Shown: piece by piece, positions 8,033 through 20,759 of the stretch
Layout of the letters: each line of letters opens with the position of its first letter
Position numbering within the stretch: position 1 is the stretch's first letter
NCBI RefSeq assembly: GCF_019799925.1
Contig: NZ_JABGCG010000001.1
Location: 62,001-126,000, forward strand
Length of the DNA stretch: 64,000 bases
Source: Blastococcus sp. CPCC 205250
Lineage (GTDB): Bacteria; Actinomycetota; Actinomycetes; Mycobacteriales; Geodermatophilaceae
Reading direction: 5' to 3'
The notes under the pieces: model-generated
Told to the model about the DNA's origin: nothing
The model's database searches: none
The model's input: the letters and a program-made list of their open reading frames with translations, nothing else
Position numbers and translations under genes: made by a program

Positions 8033-8883
8033 CCGTCTCCTCCCGTCCCGCGGTCGCCGAGTCGGCCGCGGACCTCGCCGGCCTGCGCGCGCGGATGCCC
8101 GGCCGGGTGGCGCTGGTGCCGACCATGGGCGCGCTGCACGAGGGCCACCGCACGCTGGTCCGCGCCGCGCGGCAGGCCGCCGACCGCGTCGTGGTCTCGG
8201 TGTTCGTCAACCCGACGCAGTTCGGCCCCGGCGAGGACTTCGACCGGTACCCGCGGACCTGGTCCGAGGACCTCGACGCCCTGGCCGCGGAGGGCGCCGA
8301 CGTCGTCTTCCACCCGGAGGTCGACGAGGTCTACCCGCCGCGCGCGCTCGGCGTCACCGTGCAGCCCGGCCCGCTGGGCTCGGTGCTCGAGGGCGCGGTG
8401 CGGCCCGGCCACTTCGCCGGCGTCCTCACCGTCGTCGCCAAGCTCTTCGGCCTGGTGCGGCCCGACGAGGCGTTCTTCGGCGAGAAGGACTACCAGCAGC
8501 TGGTGCTCATCCGGGCGATGGCCCGCGAGCTGGCCCTGCCCGTCACCGTGACCGGCGTGCCGACCGTCCGGGAGGACGACGGGCTGGCACTGTCCTCGCG
8601 CAACCGCTACCTGACCCCGGAACAGCGGGCCACGGCCGCCACGGTGAACCGGGCGCTGCGTGCCGGGGCGGACGCCGGCCCGCACGGTGCCCACGGGGTC
8701 CTCGCCGCCGCCCGGGAGGTGCTCGCCACCGCACCGGAGCTCGAGCCCGACTACCTCGAGCTCACCGACCCCGACCTCGGCCCGGCACCCGCCGCCGGCC
8801 CCGCCCGCCTGCTGCTCGCCGCCCGCGCGGGCAGCACCCGACTCCTCGACAACGTCCCGGTCACCCTCGGAGGTCCCCGATGA
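8029..8883 (+). CDS. panC: pantoate-beta-alanine ligase (pantothenate synthetase)
   Basis: Joins pantoate and beta-alanine with ATP, via a pantoyl-adenylate, to form pantothenate. The 284-aa protein carries the nucleotidyltransferase motif [23 protein letters not shown], the [10 protein letters not shown] stretch and the KMSKS-like LSSRNRYL. Length is normal. GTG 8029 overlaps the DUF2520 stop, and its own stop overlaps panD, so the three are translationally coupled. Pantothenate made here is phosphorylated by the coaX product of the same operon. Confidence 0.97.
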   Translation: MTVSSRPAVAESAADLAGLRARMPGRVALVPTMGALHEGHRTLVRAARQAADRVVVSVFVNPTQFGPGEDFDRYPRTWSEDLDALAAEGADVVFHPEVDEVYPPRALGVTVQPGPLGSVLEGAVRPGHFAGVLTVVAKLFGLVRPDEAFFGEKDYQQLVLIRAMARELALPVTVTGVPTVREDDGLALSSRNRYLTPEQRATAATVNRALRAGADAGPHGAHGVLAAAREVLATAPELEPDYLELTDPDLGPAPAAGPARLLLAARAGSTRLLDNVPVTLGGPR

Positions 8884-9305
8884 TGCGCACGATGCTCAAG
8901 TCCAAGATCCACCGGGCGACCGTGACCCAGGCCGACCTGCACTACGTCGGCTCGGTGACCATCGACGAGGACCTCCTCGACGCGGCCGACCTGATCCCCG
9001 GCGAGCAGGTCGCCATCGTCGACATCACCAACGGCGCCCGGCTGGAGACCTACGTCATCCCGGGTGAGCGGGGCACCGGCGTCATCGGGATCAACGGCGC
9101 GGCCGCCCACCTCGTGCACCCCGGCGACATGGTGATCATGATCAGCTACGGGGTCATGGACGAGACCGAGGCCAAGAGCTACATCCCCAAGGTCGTGCAC
9201 GTCGACGGCGCCAACCGCATCGTCGAGCTGGGGGGCGACCCCTCGGCCCCGGTGCCGGGCGCGGCCGACCAGGAGCGCAGCGACCTCGGCGTCCCGGTCA
9301 GGTGA
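8880..9305 (+). CDS. panD: aspartate 1-decarboxylase proenzyme
   Basis: Makes beta-alanine from L-aspartate for PanC. The 141-aa proenzyme shows the self-cleavage site Gly24-Ser25 (HYVGSVTID), where Ser25 becomes the catalytic pyruvoyl group. It also has the conserved [13 protein letters not shown] segment. ATG 8880 puts Gly-Ser at 24-25 as in the family; ATG 8883 is the alternative. It overlaps panC and nadB by four bases each. Confidence 0.97.
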   Translation: MMRTMLKSKIHRATVTQADLHYVGSVTIDEDLLDAADLIPGEQVAIVDITNGARLETYVIPGERGTGVIGINGAAAHLVHPGDMVIMISYGVMDETEAKSYIPKVVHVDGANRIVELGGDPSAPVPGAADQERSDLGVPVR

Positions 9306-10984
9306 CCCTCGCCGCGAGCGGCACCCTCACCGGCCTCCCGCTGCGGCTGGCCGCGCCCGATCCCGGCTGGGAGCTGTCCGCCGACGTCTGCGTCGTCGGT
9401 TCCGGAATCGCCGGGCTCTGCGTCGCGCTGCACGCACGGGCGGCGGGGCTCTCGGTCGCCGTCGTCACCAAGGTGCACGTCGACGACGGTTCGACCCGGT
9501 GGGCCCAGGGCGGCATCGCGGCGGTGCTCGACCCCGCGGACAGCGCCGGGGCCCACGCCGCCGACACCGAGGTGGCCGGCGTGGGCCTCTGCGAGCCCGA
9601 CGCCGTGCGCGCGCTGGTGACCGAGGGGCCGCAGCGGCTGGCCCAGCTGATCGGCTGGGGAGCGGCGTTCGACCGCGACCCCGCCGGGCGGCTGCTGCTC
9701 ACCCGCGAGGGCGGGCACTCCGCCGACCGGATCGTGCACGCCGGCGGGGACGCCACCGGCTGGGAGGTGCAGCGGGCCCTGCACGAGGCCGTGCGCGCCG
9801 ACCCGGGCGTCACCCTGGTCGAGCACGCGATGGTGCTGGACCTGCTGCGCGACGGCCAGGGCCGTGCCGCTGGCGTCACCCTGCACGTGCTCGGCGAGGG
9901 CACCGCCGACGGTGTCGGCGCCGTCCGCGCCCGGGCCGTCGTGCTCGCCACCGGCGGGATGGGGCAGGTCTACGCCGCCACCACGAACCCGGCGGTCTCC
10001 ACCGGCGACGGCGTGGCGCTGGGCCTGCGCGCCGGCGCGGTCGCCACCGACCTCGAGTTCGTCCAGTTCCACCCCACCTCCCTCTACCTCGGCCCGGACT
10101 CCCGCGGCCAGCAGCCACTCGTCAGCGAGGCGCTGCGCGGCGAGGGCGCGGTGCTGCGCGACGGTGCGGGGGAGCGGTTCATGGTCGGCGTCCACCCGCT
10201 GGCCGAGCTGGCCCCGCGGGACGTCGTCGCCAAGGCCATCACGCGCGTGCAGCTGCGCGACGGCGTCCGGCACGTCTGGCTCGACGCCCGGTCCATCCCC
10301 GGCCTGCCCGAGCGCTTCCCGACCATCGTGGCCCGCTGCCGGGAGGCCGGCATCGACCCGGTGACCGAGCTGGTGCCGGTGACGCCCGCCGCGCACTACG
10401 CCTCCGGCGGTCTGGTGACCGACCTGGCCGGGCGCACGACCGTGCCCGGCCTCTACGCCTGCGGCGAGGTCGCCAGCACCGGCGTGCACGGCGCCAACCG
10501 GCTGGCGTCGAACTCGCTGCTGGAGGGCCTGGTCTTCGCCGCCCGCATCGGCGCCGAGCTCACCCGCTCGCTGCCGCTGCCCGCCGCACCGCTGGCCGGG
10601 GTGCCGGCGCTGTCCGGCCTGCTCGACCCGGCCGGCCGGCAGCGCGTCACCGACACGATGTCCGGGTGCGTCGCCGCCCTCCGCAGTGGCGCGGGCCTGG
10701 CCGAGGCCACCGCGACCCTGGCCGGCCTGGCGCAGGCGCTGGGCGAGGGGCCGGGCGCGGTGCCCGGCGTGGACAGCTGGGAGGCCACCGACCTGCTGAC
10801 GGTGGCCGCCGCGGTCACCGTGGCCGCCGCCGCCCGCGAGGAGACCCGCGGCTGCCATTGGCGCGAGGACCACCCCGAGACCTCCGACGCCTGGCGGGTG
10901 CACCTCGACGTCCGCCTCGACGGCCTCGGGGAGCTGCACCTGACGCGCCGTCCGGTGGGCACGCCGGTGGTGATCCCGTGGTGA
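9302..10984 (+). CDS. nadB: L-aspartate oxidase
   Basis: Flavoprotein that oxidises L-aspartate to iminoaspartate, the first step of de novo NAD synthesis. The 560-aa protein has the FAD-binding GSGIAGL near residue 34, the conserved [10 protein letters not shown], the active-site region [10 protein letters not shown], and [15 protein letters not shown] near the end of the FAD domain. A helical C-terminal domain follows. No nadA (quinolinate synthase) is adjacent; it must be elsewhere. Coupled by GTGA overlaps to panD and nadC. Confidence 0.96.
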   Translation: MTLAASGTLTGLPLRLAAPDPGWELSADVCVVGSGIAGLCVALHARAAGLSVAVVTKVHVDDGSTRWAQGGIAAVLDPADSAGAHAADTEVAGVGLCEPDAVRALVTEGPQRLAQLIGWGAAFDRDPAGRLLLTREGGHSADRIVHAGGDATGWEVQRALHEAVRADPGVTLVEHAMVLDLLRDGQGRAAGVTLHVLGEGTADGVGAVRARAVVLATGGMGQVYAATTNPAVSTGDGVALGLRAGAVATDLEFVQFHPTSLYLGPDSRGQQPLVSEALRGEGAVLRDGAGERFMVGVHPLAELAPRDVVAKAITRVQLRDGVRHVWLDARSIPGLPERFPTIVARCREAGIDPVTELVPVTPAAHYASGGLVTDLAGRTTVPGLYACGEVASTGVHGANRLASNSLLEGLVFAARIGAELTRSLPLPAAPLAGVPALSGLLDPAGRQRVTDTMSGCVAALRSGAGLAEATATLAGLAQALGEGPGAVPGVDSWEATDLLTVAAAVTVAAAAREETRGCHWREDHPETSDAWRVHLDVRLDGLGELHLTRRPVGTPVVIPW

Positions 10985-11886
10985 GCGACCCGCGGTCGCT
11001 GGAGGGCACCGGGCTGGAGGAGGCCTGGGTCGACGCGCTCGTCGAGCTCACCCTCGCCGAGGACCTCACCGGGGGCGCCGTGCTGCCCGGCGCGCCCGAC
11101 CTGGTCGTCGCCTACGACGTCACCAGCGCCGCGACCGTGCCGCCGGGCCAGCTCGGCACCGCCGACCTGGTGGCCCGTGCCGACGGCGTCGTCGCCGGGC
11201 TGCCGGTGGCCGCGCGCGTCTTCACCCGGCTCGCCCCCGGGGCCACCCTGACCGCGGGTGCCTCGGACGGCGACCGGGTCGCCCGTGGCGACGTGCTGCT
11301 CACCGTCCGCGGACCGGTCCGGGCGCTGCTGGCCGCCGAGCGCAGTGCGCTGAACATCGCCAGCCGGGCCAGCGGCATCGCCACTGCCACCCGCGCGTGG
11401 GCCGACGCCGTCGCCGGCACGGGGGCCACCGTGCTCGACACCCGCAAGACGACGCCGGGACTGCGGCCGCTGGAGAAGTACGCCGTCCGCTGCGGTGGGG
11501 GGTCGAACAAGCGCATGGGCCTCTACGACGTCGCCATGGTCAAGGACAACCACGTGGCCGCGGCCGGGTCGGTGGCGGCCGCGGTCGCCGCGGTCCGCGA
11601 GCGCGCCCCGCGGGTGCCGGTGCAGGTGGAGGCCGACACGCCGGCTCAGGCCGTCGAGGCCGTGGAGGCCGGCGCGCGGTTCCTGCTGCTGGACAACATG
11701 ACGCCCGCGCAGCTGCGCGAGGTCGTCGCCGCGGTCGGCGACCGCGCCGAGCTGGAGGCGACCGGCGGGCTGACGCTGGCCGTCGCCCGGGAGGTGGCCG
11801 AGACCGGCGTGGACTACCTGTCGGTCGGCGCGCTGACGCACTCCTCGCCGATCCTCGACCTCGCCCTCGACCTGCGGGCGGGCTGA
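10981..11886 (+). CDS. nadC: nicotinate-nucleotide pyrophosphorylase (carboxylating)
   Basis: Converts quinolinate and PRPP to nicotinate mononucleotide and CO2. The 301-aa protein shows [38 protein letters not shown] and MVKDNH, which carry the quinolinate and phosphoribosyl-binding Arg/Lys residues. The barrel closes with LEATGGL. Start GTG 10981 overlaps the nadB stop; GTG 10978 is equally possible. It supplies the NAD branch alongside nadB. Confidence 0.95.
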   Translation: MSDPRSLEGTGLEEAWVDALVELTLAEDLTGGAVLPGAPDLVVAYDVTSAATVPPGQLGTADLVARADGVVAGLPVAARVFTRLAPGATLTAGASDGDRVARGDVLLTVRGPVRALLAAERSALNIASRASGIATATRAWADAVAGTGATVLDTRKTTPGLRPLEKYAVRCGGGSNKRMGLYDVAMVKDNHVAAAGSVAAAVAAVRERAPRVPVQVEADTPAQAVEAVEAGARFLLLDNMTPAQLREVVAAVGDRAELEATGGLTLAVAREVAETGVDYLSVGALTHSSPILDLALDLRAG

Positions 11887-11889
11887 CCG

Positions 11890-12711
11890 GTGCTGCTCAC
11901 GGTCGACGTCGGCAACAGCCAGACCGTCCTGGCCACCTTCGACGGCGACCGGCGCGTCGGCAGCTGGCGGGTGACGACGCAGCCGCGGGCGACGTCCGAC
12001 GAGATCCAGCTGCTCTGGCGCGGGCTGCTGCGCGACACCGTGGTGACCGGGGTGGCCGCCTGCTCCACGGTGCCGGCGCTGCTGCCGGCCCTGCGGGGGC
12101 TGCTCGACCGCCTCGACGTGCCGGTCGTCCTCATCGGCCCGGGCGTGCGCACCGGCGTCCCGCTGCACGTGGACAACCCGCGCGAGGTCGGCGCCGACCG
12201 GGTCGTGACGGCGCTGGCCGCGCACGAGCTGTTCGGCCACGACGGCTCCGGGCGCCGGCGGCCGGTCGTCGTCGTCGACTTCGGGACGTCGACCAACGTG
12301 GACGCCGTCGGCCCCGACGGGCAGTTCCTCGGCGGCGCGCTCGCGCCGGGGGTGGAGGTCAGCCTCGACGCGCTGGCCAGCCGGGCCGCACAGCTGCGCT
12401 CGGTCGAGCTGAGCGTGCCGCCGCAGGCGATCGGCAAGAACACCGTCGCGGCGCTGCAGTCGGGCCTGGTGCTCGGCTTCGCCGGTCTCGTCGACGGGCT
12501 GGTGTCGCGGATCTCGGCCGAGCTCGTGGAGCAGTTCGGGACCACCCCCGTCGTCGTGGCCACCGGCGGGCTCTCGCCCCTCGTGGCCGACAGCTGCCGC
12601 ACGGTGTCCGAGCGCGAGCCCGACCTGACCGTGCAGGGCCTGCGGCTGGCGTTCGAGCGCCACCAGGGGACGCACCGTTCCCCGGCCGGGCGGCGGACGG
12701 CGGCCCCGTAG
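11890..12711 (+). CDS. coaX: type III pantothenate kinase
   Basis: Phosphorylates pantothenate, the committed step of CoA synthesis. The 273-aa ASKHA-fold protein has the N-terminal phosphate loop [10 protein letters not shown], the catalytic Asp region [11 protein letters not shown], the second motif [11 protein letters not shown] and GGALAPGVE. Type III kinases are not feedback-inhibited by CoA. The gene follows nadC by three bases and closes the cofactor operon before lysS. Confidence 0.95.
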   Translation: MLLTVDVGNSQTVLATFDGDRRVGSWRVTTQPRATSDEIQLLWRGLLRDTVVTGVAACSTVPALLPALRGLLDRLDVPVVLIGPGVRTGVPLHVDNPREVGADRVVTALAAHELFGHDGSGRRRPVVVVDFGTSTNVDAVGPDGQFLGGALAPGVEVSLDALASRAAQLRSVELSVPPQAIGKNTVAALQSGLVLGFAGLVDGLVSRISAELVEQFGTTPVVVATGGLSPLVADSCRTVSEREPDLTVQGLRLAFERHQGTHRSPAGRRTAAP

Positions 12712-12722
12712 GCTCGCTGCCC

Positions 12723-14234
12723 GTGAGCGAGGAACCCCCCGGCCCCACCGACGACGTCGACGAGCTCCCCGAGCAGATGCGGGTGCGGCGGGCCAAGCTC
12801 GACCGCCTGCGCGACGCGGGCGCCGACCCGTACCCGGTGGCGGTCGGCCGGACGACGACGCTGGCCGAGGTGCGCGCCGCCCACCCCGAGCTCGAGCCGG
12901 ACACCATGACCGGCCGGACCGTCGGCGTCACCGGGCGCGTGATCTTCTCCCGCAACACCGGCAAGCTCTGCTTCGCGACGCTGCGCGAGGGCGACGCCGA
13001 GCTCCAGGTGATGCTCTCCCGCGACCGGGTGGGCGAGGAGCAGCTCGCGGCGTGGAAGGCCGACGTGGACCTGGGCGACCAGGTGCTCGTGACCGGCGAG
13101 GTCGGCACGTCGCGGCGCGGCGAGCTGTCGGTCTTCGCCGACTCCTGGCAGCTGACGGCCAAGGCGCTGCGGCCGCTGCCGGTGGCGCACAAGCCGATGA
13201 GCGAGGAACTGCGGGTCCGCCGCCGCTACGTCGACCTCATCGTGCGCGACGAGGCCCGCCGGACGGTCCGCCAGCGGTCCGCGGTGAACGCGACGCTGCG
13301 CGCCGGACTCACCGCGCGCGGTTTCCTCGAGGTCGAGACGCCGATGCTGCAGACCGTGCACGGCGGTGCCGCGGCGCGTCCGTTCCGGACGCACATGAAC
13401 GCGTTCGACCTCGACCTGTATCTGCGTATCGCGCCCGAGTTGTTCCTCAAGCGCTGCATCGTCGGCGGGCTGGACCGCGTCTTCGAGATCAACCGGAACT
13501 TCCGCAACGAGGGCGCCGACAGCTCGCACTCGCCGGAGTTCGCGATGCTCGAGTTCTACGCGGCCTACACCGATTACCGGGATGTGGCCGCGCTCACCCG
13601 GGAACTGATCCAGGAGTGCTGCGCGGCGCTGTTCGGCGACCACGTCGCCCGCCACCACGACGGCACGGAGATCGACCTCTCCGGCGACTGGCCGCACGTG
13701 CGCCTCTACGACCTCGTCTCGGCCGCCGTCGGCGAGGAGGTCACCCCGCAGACCCCCGTGGAGCACCTGCGGGCGCTCGCCGGACGGCACGACGTCGGCG
13801 TGGACCCGGCATGGCTGCCGGGCAAGGTCGTCGAGGAGCTGTTCGAGTCGCTGGTGCAGCACGACCTGCAGGAACCCACGTTCGTGCTGGACTACCCGGT
13901 GGACACCTCGCCGCTGACCCGCGCGCACCGCTCCGAGCCGGGGCTGGCCGAGAAGTGGGACCTGTACATCGGCGGCATCGAACGCGGCACCGGGTACTCC
14001 GAGCTCGTCGACCCCGTCGTGCAGCGGGAGCGGTTCACCCAGCAGGCGCTCCTCGCGGCCGCGGGCGACCCCGAGGCCATGGCGCTCGACGAGGACTTCC
14101 TCGAGGCGCTCGAATACGGCATGCCCCCGACCGGGGGTGTCGGTATGGGCATGGACCGTCTGATGATGACCCTGACCGGACTCGGGATCCGAGAGACCAT
14201 CCTGTTCCCACTCGTCCGTCCGCTCACTTCCTGA
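12723..14234 (+). CDS. lysS: lysyl-tRNA synthetase, class II
   Basis: Charges tRNA-Lys. The 503-aa protein has an OB-fold anticodon domain (about residues 60-170) and a class II catalytic core. Motif 2 is visible as [14 protein letters not shown] and motif 3 as [11 protein letters not shown]. The stretch [13 protein letters not shown] replaces the ANAYTELNDP of many LysRS proteins, a form I associate with the actinobacterial enzyme. GTG 12723 lies 11 nt after coaX; synteny with lsr2 and clpC is conserved across actinobacteria. Confidence 0.95.
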   Translation: MSEEPPGPTDDVDELPEQMRVRRAKLDRLRDAGADPYPVAVGRTTTLAEVRAAHPELEPDTMTGRTVGVTGRVIFSRNTGKLCFATLREGDAELQVMLSRDRVGEEQLAAWKADVDLGDQVLVTGEVGTSRRGELSVFADSWQLTAKALRPLPVAHKPMSEELRVRRRYVDLIVRDEARRTVRQRSAVNATLRAGLTARGFLEVETPMLQTVHGGAAARPFRTHMNAFDLDLYLRIAPELFLKRCIVGGLDRVFEINRNFRNEGADSSHSPEFAMLEFYAAYTDYRDVAALTRELIQECCAALFGDHVARHHDGTEIDLSGDWPHVRLYDLVSAAVGEEVTPQTPVEHLRALAGRHDVGVDPAWLPGKVVEELFESLVQHDLQEPTFVLDYPVDTSPLTRAHRSEPGLAEKWDLYIGGIERGTGYSELVDPVVQRERFTQQALLAAAGDPEAMALDEDFLEALEYGMPPTGGVGMGMDRLMMTLTGLGIRETILFPLVRPLTS

Positions 14235-14395
14235 GGCCTTTTCCGAGAACGCCCGTTCCCGTTCTACACCCGAATTCGTGACATCGCGGTATTCGTTGCG
14301 ACGAATTGTCCGCAGATGTGGTGTGATGGGCGCGTCGCCGACGGTGACGTGCCCATCCGAACACGGGGCTGGGAAACAGAAGTGAGGAACTGGTA

Positions 14396-14752
14396 ATGGC
14401 GCAGAAGGTCCAGGTCATCAAGACCGACGATCTCGAGAACGACGACGTCCCTGCCGACGAGACGATCTCGTTCGCGCTGGACGGCACCACGTACGAGATC
14501 GACCTGTCGGAGAAGAACGCCGGCGAGATGCGCGAGGCGTTCGCCCGCTACGTGCAGGCGGCGCGCAAGGTCACCCGCGGCAACGGGCGGGCGTCGGGTG
14601 CCGGACGCTCCCGGGCGACCGGTGGCGGCGGCCGGATGGACCGCGAGCAGGCCGGCGCGATCCGCGACTGGGCCCGCAAGAACGGCCACGCGGTCAGCGA
14701 CCGCGGGCGCATCCCGGGCACCGTCGTCGAGGCCTACGAGGCCGCGCACTGA
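14396..14752 (+). CDS. lsr2: Lsr2-family nucleoid-associated protein
   Basis: H-NS-like xenogeneic silencer that binds and bridges AT-rich DNA. The 118-aa protein has an N-terminal dimerisation domain ([18 protein letters not shown]) and a Gly/Arg-rich linker at about 60-80. The C-terminal DNA-binding domain carries the minor-groove hook RGR in [17 protein letters not shown] 14396 has GAGGA upstream. The 161-bp gap before it is visibly less GC-rich than the rest of the window, which would suit autoregulation by Lsr2; that is inference. Confidence 0.96.
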   Translation: MAQKVQVIKTDDLENDDVPADETISFALDGTTYEIDLSEKNAGEMREAFARYVQAARKVTRGNGRASGAGRSRATGGGGRMDREQAGAIRDWARKNGHAVSDRGRIPGTVVEAYEAAH

Positions 14753-15158
14753 GGCCTCGTCCGGAGGCTCGCGGCGCGCGGGACGCGTCGTGAGGAGGAC
14801 GAGGTCCTCCTCCCCCTCGCCCCCCACCCCACGCTCAGCGGGGCGGGTCCCTGCGAGGCCGTTCCAGTAGCTCCCGATCGGCCCGGTCCCTCCTCGGAGG
14901 GACCGGGCCGTCGTCGGTCCCGGGGCAGCTGCGCATCCGATCGTCCGCTGTGGGCGTAACAGGAGTGGAACACCGCCCCGTCAGCATCAGTTGGACCGGG
15001 CAGCTCCTCCTCCCCATCCCGGCCGCGTGCCGACGGGGAGTCGGAGTCCGCGACTACAGTGGAAAGACCGGTGCCCCGCGCGCCGACGGACGTCGGGTGC
15101 GCCTCCCCACAGACGGGGAGGGCAGTGCCGGACCAGCCGGTCGAAGGAGAAGCAGCAG
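14753..15158. other. lsr2-clpC intergenic region (406 bp)
   Basis: No gene found. It contains the lsr2 terminator at 14879-14910 and then about 250 bp of clpC leader. The 11-mer CGCTGTGGGCG at 14946-14956 differs at one position from the core of the ClgR operator as I remember it (CGC-Y-N-A-N-R-GCG). ClgR activates clp genes in actinobacteria, so this is a weak operator candidate. The clpC Shine-Dalgarno AAGGAGA lies just upstream of ATG 15159. Confidence 0.5.
14879..14910 (+). terminator. terminator hairpin downstream of lsr2
   Basis: Perfect 13-bp inverted repeat (arms 14879-14891 and 14898-14910) around a CCTCGG loop, 126 nt after the lsr2 stop. No T-tract. Confidence 0.75.
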
Positions 15159-17699
<2,541 letters not shown>

Positions 17700-17718
17700 G
17701 CGCCTCCAGCACGACGAC

Positions 17719-17750
17719 AGGGCCGTCCTCGCACACGCGGGGGCGGCCCT
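17719..17750 (+). terminator. clpC terminator hairpin
   Basis: A 14-bp stem including two G-U pairs (arms 17719-17732 and 17737-17750) with an ACAC loop, 19 nt after the clpC stop. Confidence 0.8.
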
Positions 17751-17769
17751 TCGTCGTCCCCGTCCCCCT

Positions 17770-17832
17770 CGACGAGATCTGCACACTCGACGGCATCAGC
17801 GCCTGACGGTGACGACTGTGCAGATCTCGTCG
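17770..17832 (+). repeat. dispersed palindromic repeat, copy 1
   Basis: Palindrome with outer arms reading GAGATCTGCACACTCG and its near-exact complement, plus an inner CATCAG-CGC-CTGA(C/T)G hairpin. The core at 17774-17828 is 55 bp. A second copy in opposite orientation lies at 52956-53010 and matches at 53 of 55 positions by eye. This copy sits between the convergent clpC and mutY genes and ends three bases from the mutY stop codon. It looks like a REP/BIME-type element. Confidence 0.85.
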
Positions 17833-17834
17833 GG

Positions 17835-18746
17835 TCAGGTGGGGAGGGTGAAGCGGCCGTCCGCGGTCTGCTCGACCAGCCCGTCGGTCAGCAGGGAGTC
17901 CAGGCACCTGCCGCGCTGGACGGCGTCGTCCCACGCGGCGTCGAGGTCGGCGGCCGGGACCGGGCCGTGTGCGGCCCGCAGCACGTCGAGCAGCCGGCCG
18001 CGTACCTGCCGGTCGGTCCCGGCGAACTTCTGCACCCGGCGGGGCGGGCCCTCGACCGCCGGGCTGCCGGCCAGCCGCCACGCGCACGACGTCCGCACCG
18101 GGCAGACCCCGCAGCGCGGGGTGCGCGCGACGCAGACCAGCGCCCCGAGCTCCATCGCCGCCACGGAGAAGCGGACGGCGCGGGCGCGGTCGGCGGGAGC
18201 GAGCGCCGCGACGTCGGCCAGGTCGGCCACCCGCGCCGGCAGCGCCTCGGCGCGACCGTGCACCAGCCGCGCCACGACGCGCCGCACGTTGGTGTCCACG
18301 ACCGGCTGGGGCTGCCCGTGCCCGAAGCAGGCGACCGCCCGGGCGGTGTAGGTGCCGACGCCGGGCAGCGCCTCCAGGGCGGGGACGTCGGCGGGCACCT
18401 CGCCCCCGTGACGCGCCACCAGCGCCTCCGCGGTCTCCCGCAGCCGGAGGGCCCGGCGGGGGTAGCCGAGCTTGCCCCACGCGCGGATGACCTCGGCGGG
18501 CGAGGAGGCGGCCAGGGCGGTGGGCGTCGGCCAGCGCGCCATCCACTCCCGCCAGACCGGCTCGACCCGGACCACGGGAGTCTGCTGGAGCATCACCTCG
18601 CTGACGAGGACCGCCCACGGGTCGGTGTCGGGACGGCGCCAGGGCAGGTCCCGCGCCGCGACGGCGAACCAGTCCACCAGGGCCTCACCGAGCGCCGGAC
18701 CGGTGCTCCCGGGCGGTGCGGTCGGCGGGGGAGCGGGGCTGTCCAC
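17835..18746 (-). CDS. mutY: A/G-specific adenine glycosylase
   Basis: Removes adenine mispaired with 8-oxoguanine. The 303-aa protein has the catalytic Glu50 in VSEVMLQQT, the helix-hairpin-helix LPGVGTYTARAV (about 127-138) and catalytic Asp151 (VVDTNVRR). The 4Fe-4S cysteines are Cys205, Cys212, Cys215 and Cys221, with the exact C-x6-C-x2-C-x5-C spacing. The C-terminal 8-oxoG recognition domain is short, which I believe is usual in actinobacteria. GTG 18746 is the start. Divergent from the membrane-anchored protein at 18824. Confidence 0.96.
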   Translation of the reverse strand: MDSPAPPPTAPPGSTGPALGEALVDWFAVAARDLPWRRPDTDPWAVLVSEVMLQQTPVVRVEPVWREWMARWPTPTALAASSPAEVIRAWGKLGYPRRALRLRETAEALVARHGGEVPADVPALEALPGVGTYTARAVACFGHGQPQPVVDTNVRRVVARLVHGRAEALPARVADLADVAALAPADRARAVRFSVAAMELGALVCVARTPRCGVCPVRTSCAWRLAGSPAVEGPPRRVQKFAGTDRQVRGRLLDVLRAAHGPVPAADLDAAWDDAVQRGRCLDSLLTDGLVEQTADGRFTLPT

Positions 18747-18823
18747 GGGGGTCCAGTGTGCCGTCCGCCGGACCCGGCGCGCCGGTGCGGTGCCGGAGGC
18801 GGCACCGCACTACGGTTCTCGCC

Positions 18824-19525
18824 GTGCTGCACCCGGTCGGCCCCCTGCCCGCCGCCGTCTACTGGCGGCGGCGGCTCATGGTGCTCACCCTGCTGCTGGC
18901 CGTCGTCGGCGGCGGCGGGTGGCTCGGCGTCGCCCTGCTGGCCGGTGGCTCCGGCGACTCCGGGACGGCCGCGCAGGGCAGCACCACCGAGGCCGCCTCG
19001 ACCCGCGCGGCGCCGACGCCGGCCCTGGAGCGGGTCGCGCCGTCGCTCGCCAGCGTGCAGACCCCCACCCCGGTCCCGCCCGCCGTCACGTCCGCGCCGG
19101 CGCCGGCGCCGGAGACGCCCGCCGGGCCGCAGCCGGGGGACCCATGCGGTGACGACATGATCGCCGTGGAGGTCCGCGGGCCGGGCAGCGTCCCGGCCGG
19201 CAGCGGGCCGACGTTCGAGCTCGTGGTCGTCAACGTCTCACCGGTGCCCTGCGTGCGTGCCCTGGACCTCGAGCTGCAGGAGATCGTACTGCTGGACCAG
19301 GCCGGCGCCCGGCTGTGGGGGAGCAACGACTGCCAGCCCGAGTCCAGCGACGACACCCGCACCCTGGCGCCCGGCGAACAGGTGGTCTTCCCGCTCGTCT
19401 GGAGCGGCCTGTCGAGCGAGCCGACCTGCACCGTCGCCCGGACGGCGATGCCGCCCGGTCAGTACGTGCTGCGCGCCCGGCTGGACACCGAGCCCAGCCA
19501 GGACACGCCCTTCACCATCACCTGA
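18824..19525 (+). CDS. membrane-anchored extracytoplasmic beta-domain protein (Rv3587c-like by position)
   Basis: Protein of 233 aa. A cytoplasmic N-terminus is followed by one membrane helix (residues about 22-45), a Ser/Thr/Pro/Ala-rich wall-spanning linker (about 48-105) and a C-terminal domain with alternating strands and four Cys. The strand pattern suggests an immunoglobulin-like fold. Function unknown. A membrane protein gene occupies the corresponding place between mutY and disA in M. tuberculosis (Rv3587c); homology is inferred from synteny and topology. Start GTG 18824 is one choice among several. Confidence 0.7.
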   Translation: MLHPVGPLPAAVYWRRRLMVLTLLLAVVGGGGWLGVALLAGGSGDSGTAAQGSTTEAASTRAAPTPALERVAPSLASVQTPTPVPPAVTSAPAPAPETPAGPQPGDPCGDDMIAVEVRGPGSVPAGSGPTFELVVVNVSPVPCVRALDLELQEIVLLDQAGARLWGSNDCQPESSDDTRTLAPGEQVVFPLVWSGLSSEPTCTVARTAMPPGQYVLRARLDTEPSQDTPFTIT

Positions 19526-19594
19526 TCGAGGGCCCCCCTGACGGCCCCTCGCAGGGTCCCGCCGCGATCTCGCGAGTGGCGAGGGGGTCCTTGG

Positions 19595-20680
19595 TCAGCT
19601 GTAGCGGTCGAGGATCGAGGTCTCGGCCAGCCGGGACAGTCCCTCGCGGATGCCACGGGCACGGGCCTCGCCGACGCCCTCCACGGCGAGCAGGTCCTCG
19701 ATGGTGGCGGCCAGCAGCTTCTGCAGCCCCCCGAAGTGGTCGACCAGCCGGTCGATGATCCCGGCGGGCAGGCGGGGGACCCGCGCCAGCAGCCGGTACC
19801 CGCGGGGGCTGACGGGGGAGTCGAGTGCGTCGGCCGACGTCGGCAGGCCGTAGCACCGGGCCACGGCGGAGAGGTCGAGCAGCTCGGTGGCCGACAGCGC
19901 CCGCAGGTCGGTGAGCACCTGCTCGGTGCTGCGCGACCGGCGCCCGGTGGCGGGCAGGTAGTCGCGGACCAGGAGGCCGCGGTCCTCCTCGACCCCGGCG
20001 AGCATCTCGTCGAGCTGCAGGGCGAGCAGGCGCCCGTCGGTGCCCAGCTCGACGACGAAGCCCTCGATCTCGTCGGCGATGCGGCGGACCATCTCCAGCC
20101 GCTGGCTGACGCTCATCGCATCGCGGACGGTGACCAGGTCCTCGATCTCCAGCGCCGACAGCGTGCTCGCGACCTCGTCGAGGCGGAGCTTGTAGCGCTC
20201 CAGCGCGGCCAGGGCCTGGTTGGCCCGGGCGAGGATCGTCGTCGGATGCTCGAGCGTGTAGCGCCGGCCGGCCACGTAGACGCTGATGATGTGCATCGAC
20301 TGGCTGACCGAGATCACCGGGAAGCCGGTCTGGATCGCGACCCGCTCGGCGGTGCGGTGGCGGGTGCCCGACTCCTCGGTCGGCACCGTCGGGTCGGGCA
20401 TGAGGTGCACGCCGGCCCGCACGATCCGCAGTCCGTCGTAGGAGACGATCACCGCGCCGTCCATCTTGGCCAGCTCGCGCAGGCGGGTGGCGGAGAGGGC
20501 GACGTCGAGGGCGAAGCCGCCGGTGCAGATGGACTCGACGACGCGGTCGTACCCCAGCACGATCAGTGCGCCGGTGCGGCCGGCGAGGATCCGCTCCAGG
20601 CCGTCGCGCAGGGCGGTCCCGGGCGCTATGCGACCGAGGAGCTCGCGTAGCGCGGCCTCGGTGTCCACAGCGGGGGGCAC
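19595..20680 (-). CDS. disA: DNA integrity scanning protein, diadenylate cyclase
   Basis: Makes cyclic di-AMP from two ATP and scans DNA for branched structures. The 361-aa protein carries the DAC-domain motifs MDGAV and GTRHRTAE in the first 150 residues, a helical linker, and a C-terminal helix-hairpin-helix domain ([15 protein letters not shown]). GTG 20680 has AGGAG about 8 nt upstream. It is the last gene of the lpqE-radA-disA run. RadA is a known regulator of DisA activity in mycobacteria. Confidence 0.97.
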   Translation of the reverse strand: MPPAVDTEAALRELLGRIAPGTALRDGLERILAGRTGALIVLGYDRVVESICTGGFALDVALSATRLRELAKMDGAVIVSYDGLRIVRAGVHLMPDPTVPTEESGTRHRTAERVAIQTGFPVISVSQSMHIISVYVAGRRYTLEHPTTILARANQALAALERYKLRLDEVASTLSALEIEDLVTVRDAMSVSQRLEMVRRIADEIEGFVVELGTDGRLLALQLDEMLAGVEEDRGLLVRDYLPATGRRSRSTEQVLTDLRALSATELLDLSAVARCYGLPTSADALDSPVSPRGYRLLARVPRLPAGIIDRLVDHFGGLQKLLAATIEDLLAVEGVGEARARGIREGLSRLAETSILDRYS

Positions 20681-20759
20681 GAGCGCTCCTGACGGTCGAC
20701 GAGGTGCGGCGGCTGAGTCTACGTGGGAGGCAACGGTACTGGTGCGGCTCGAACGGTGA

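Noticed and set aside
14296..14327. lsr2 promoter (TTGCGA with TGTGAT)
   Set aside because: The spacer would be 20 bp and the hexamers are weak; not supportable.
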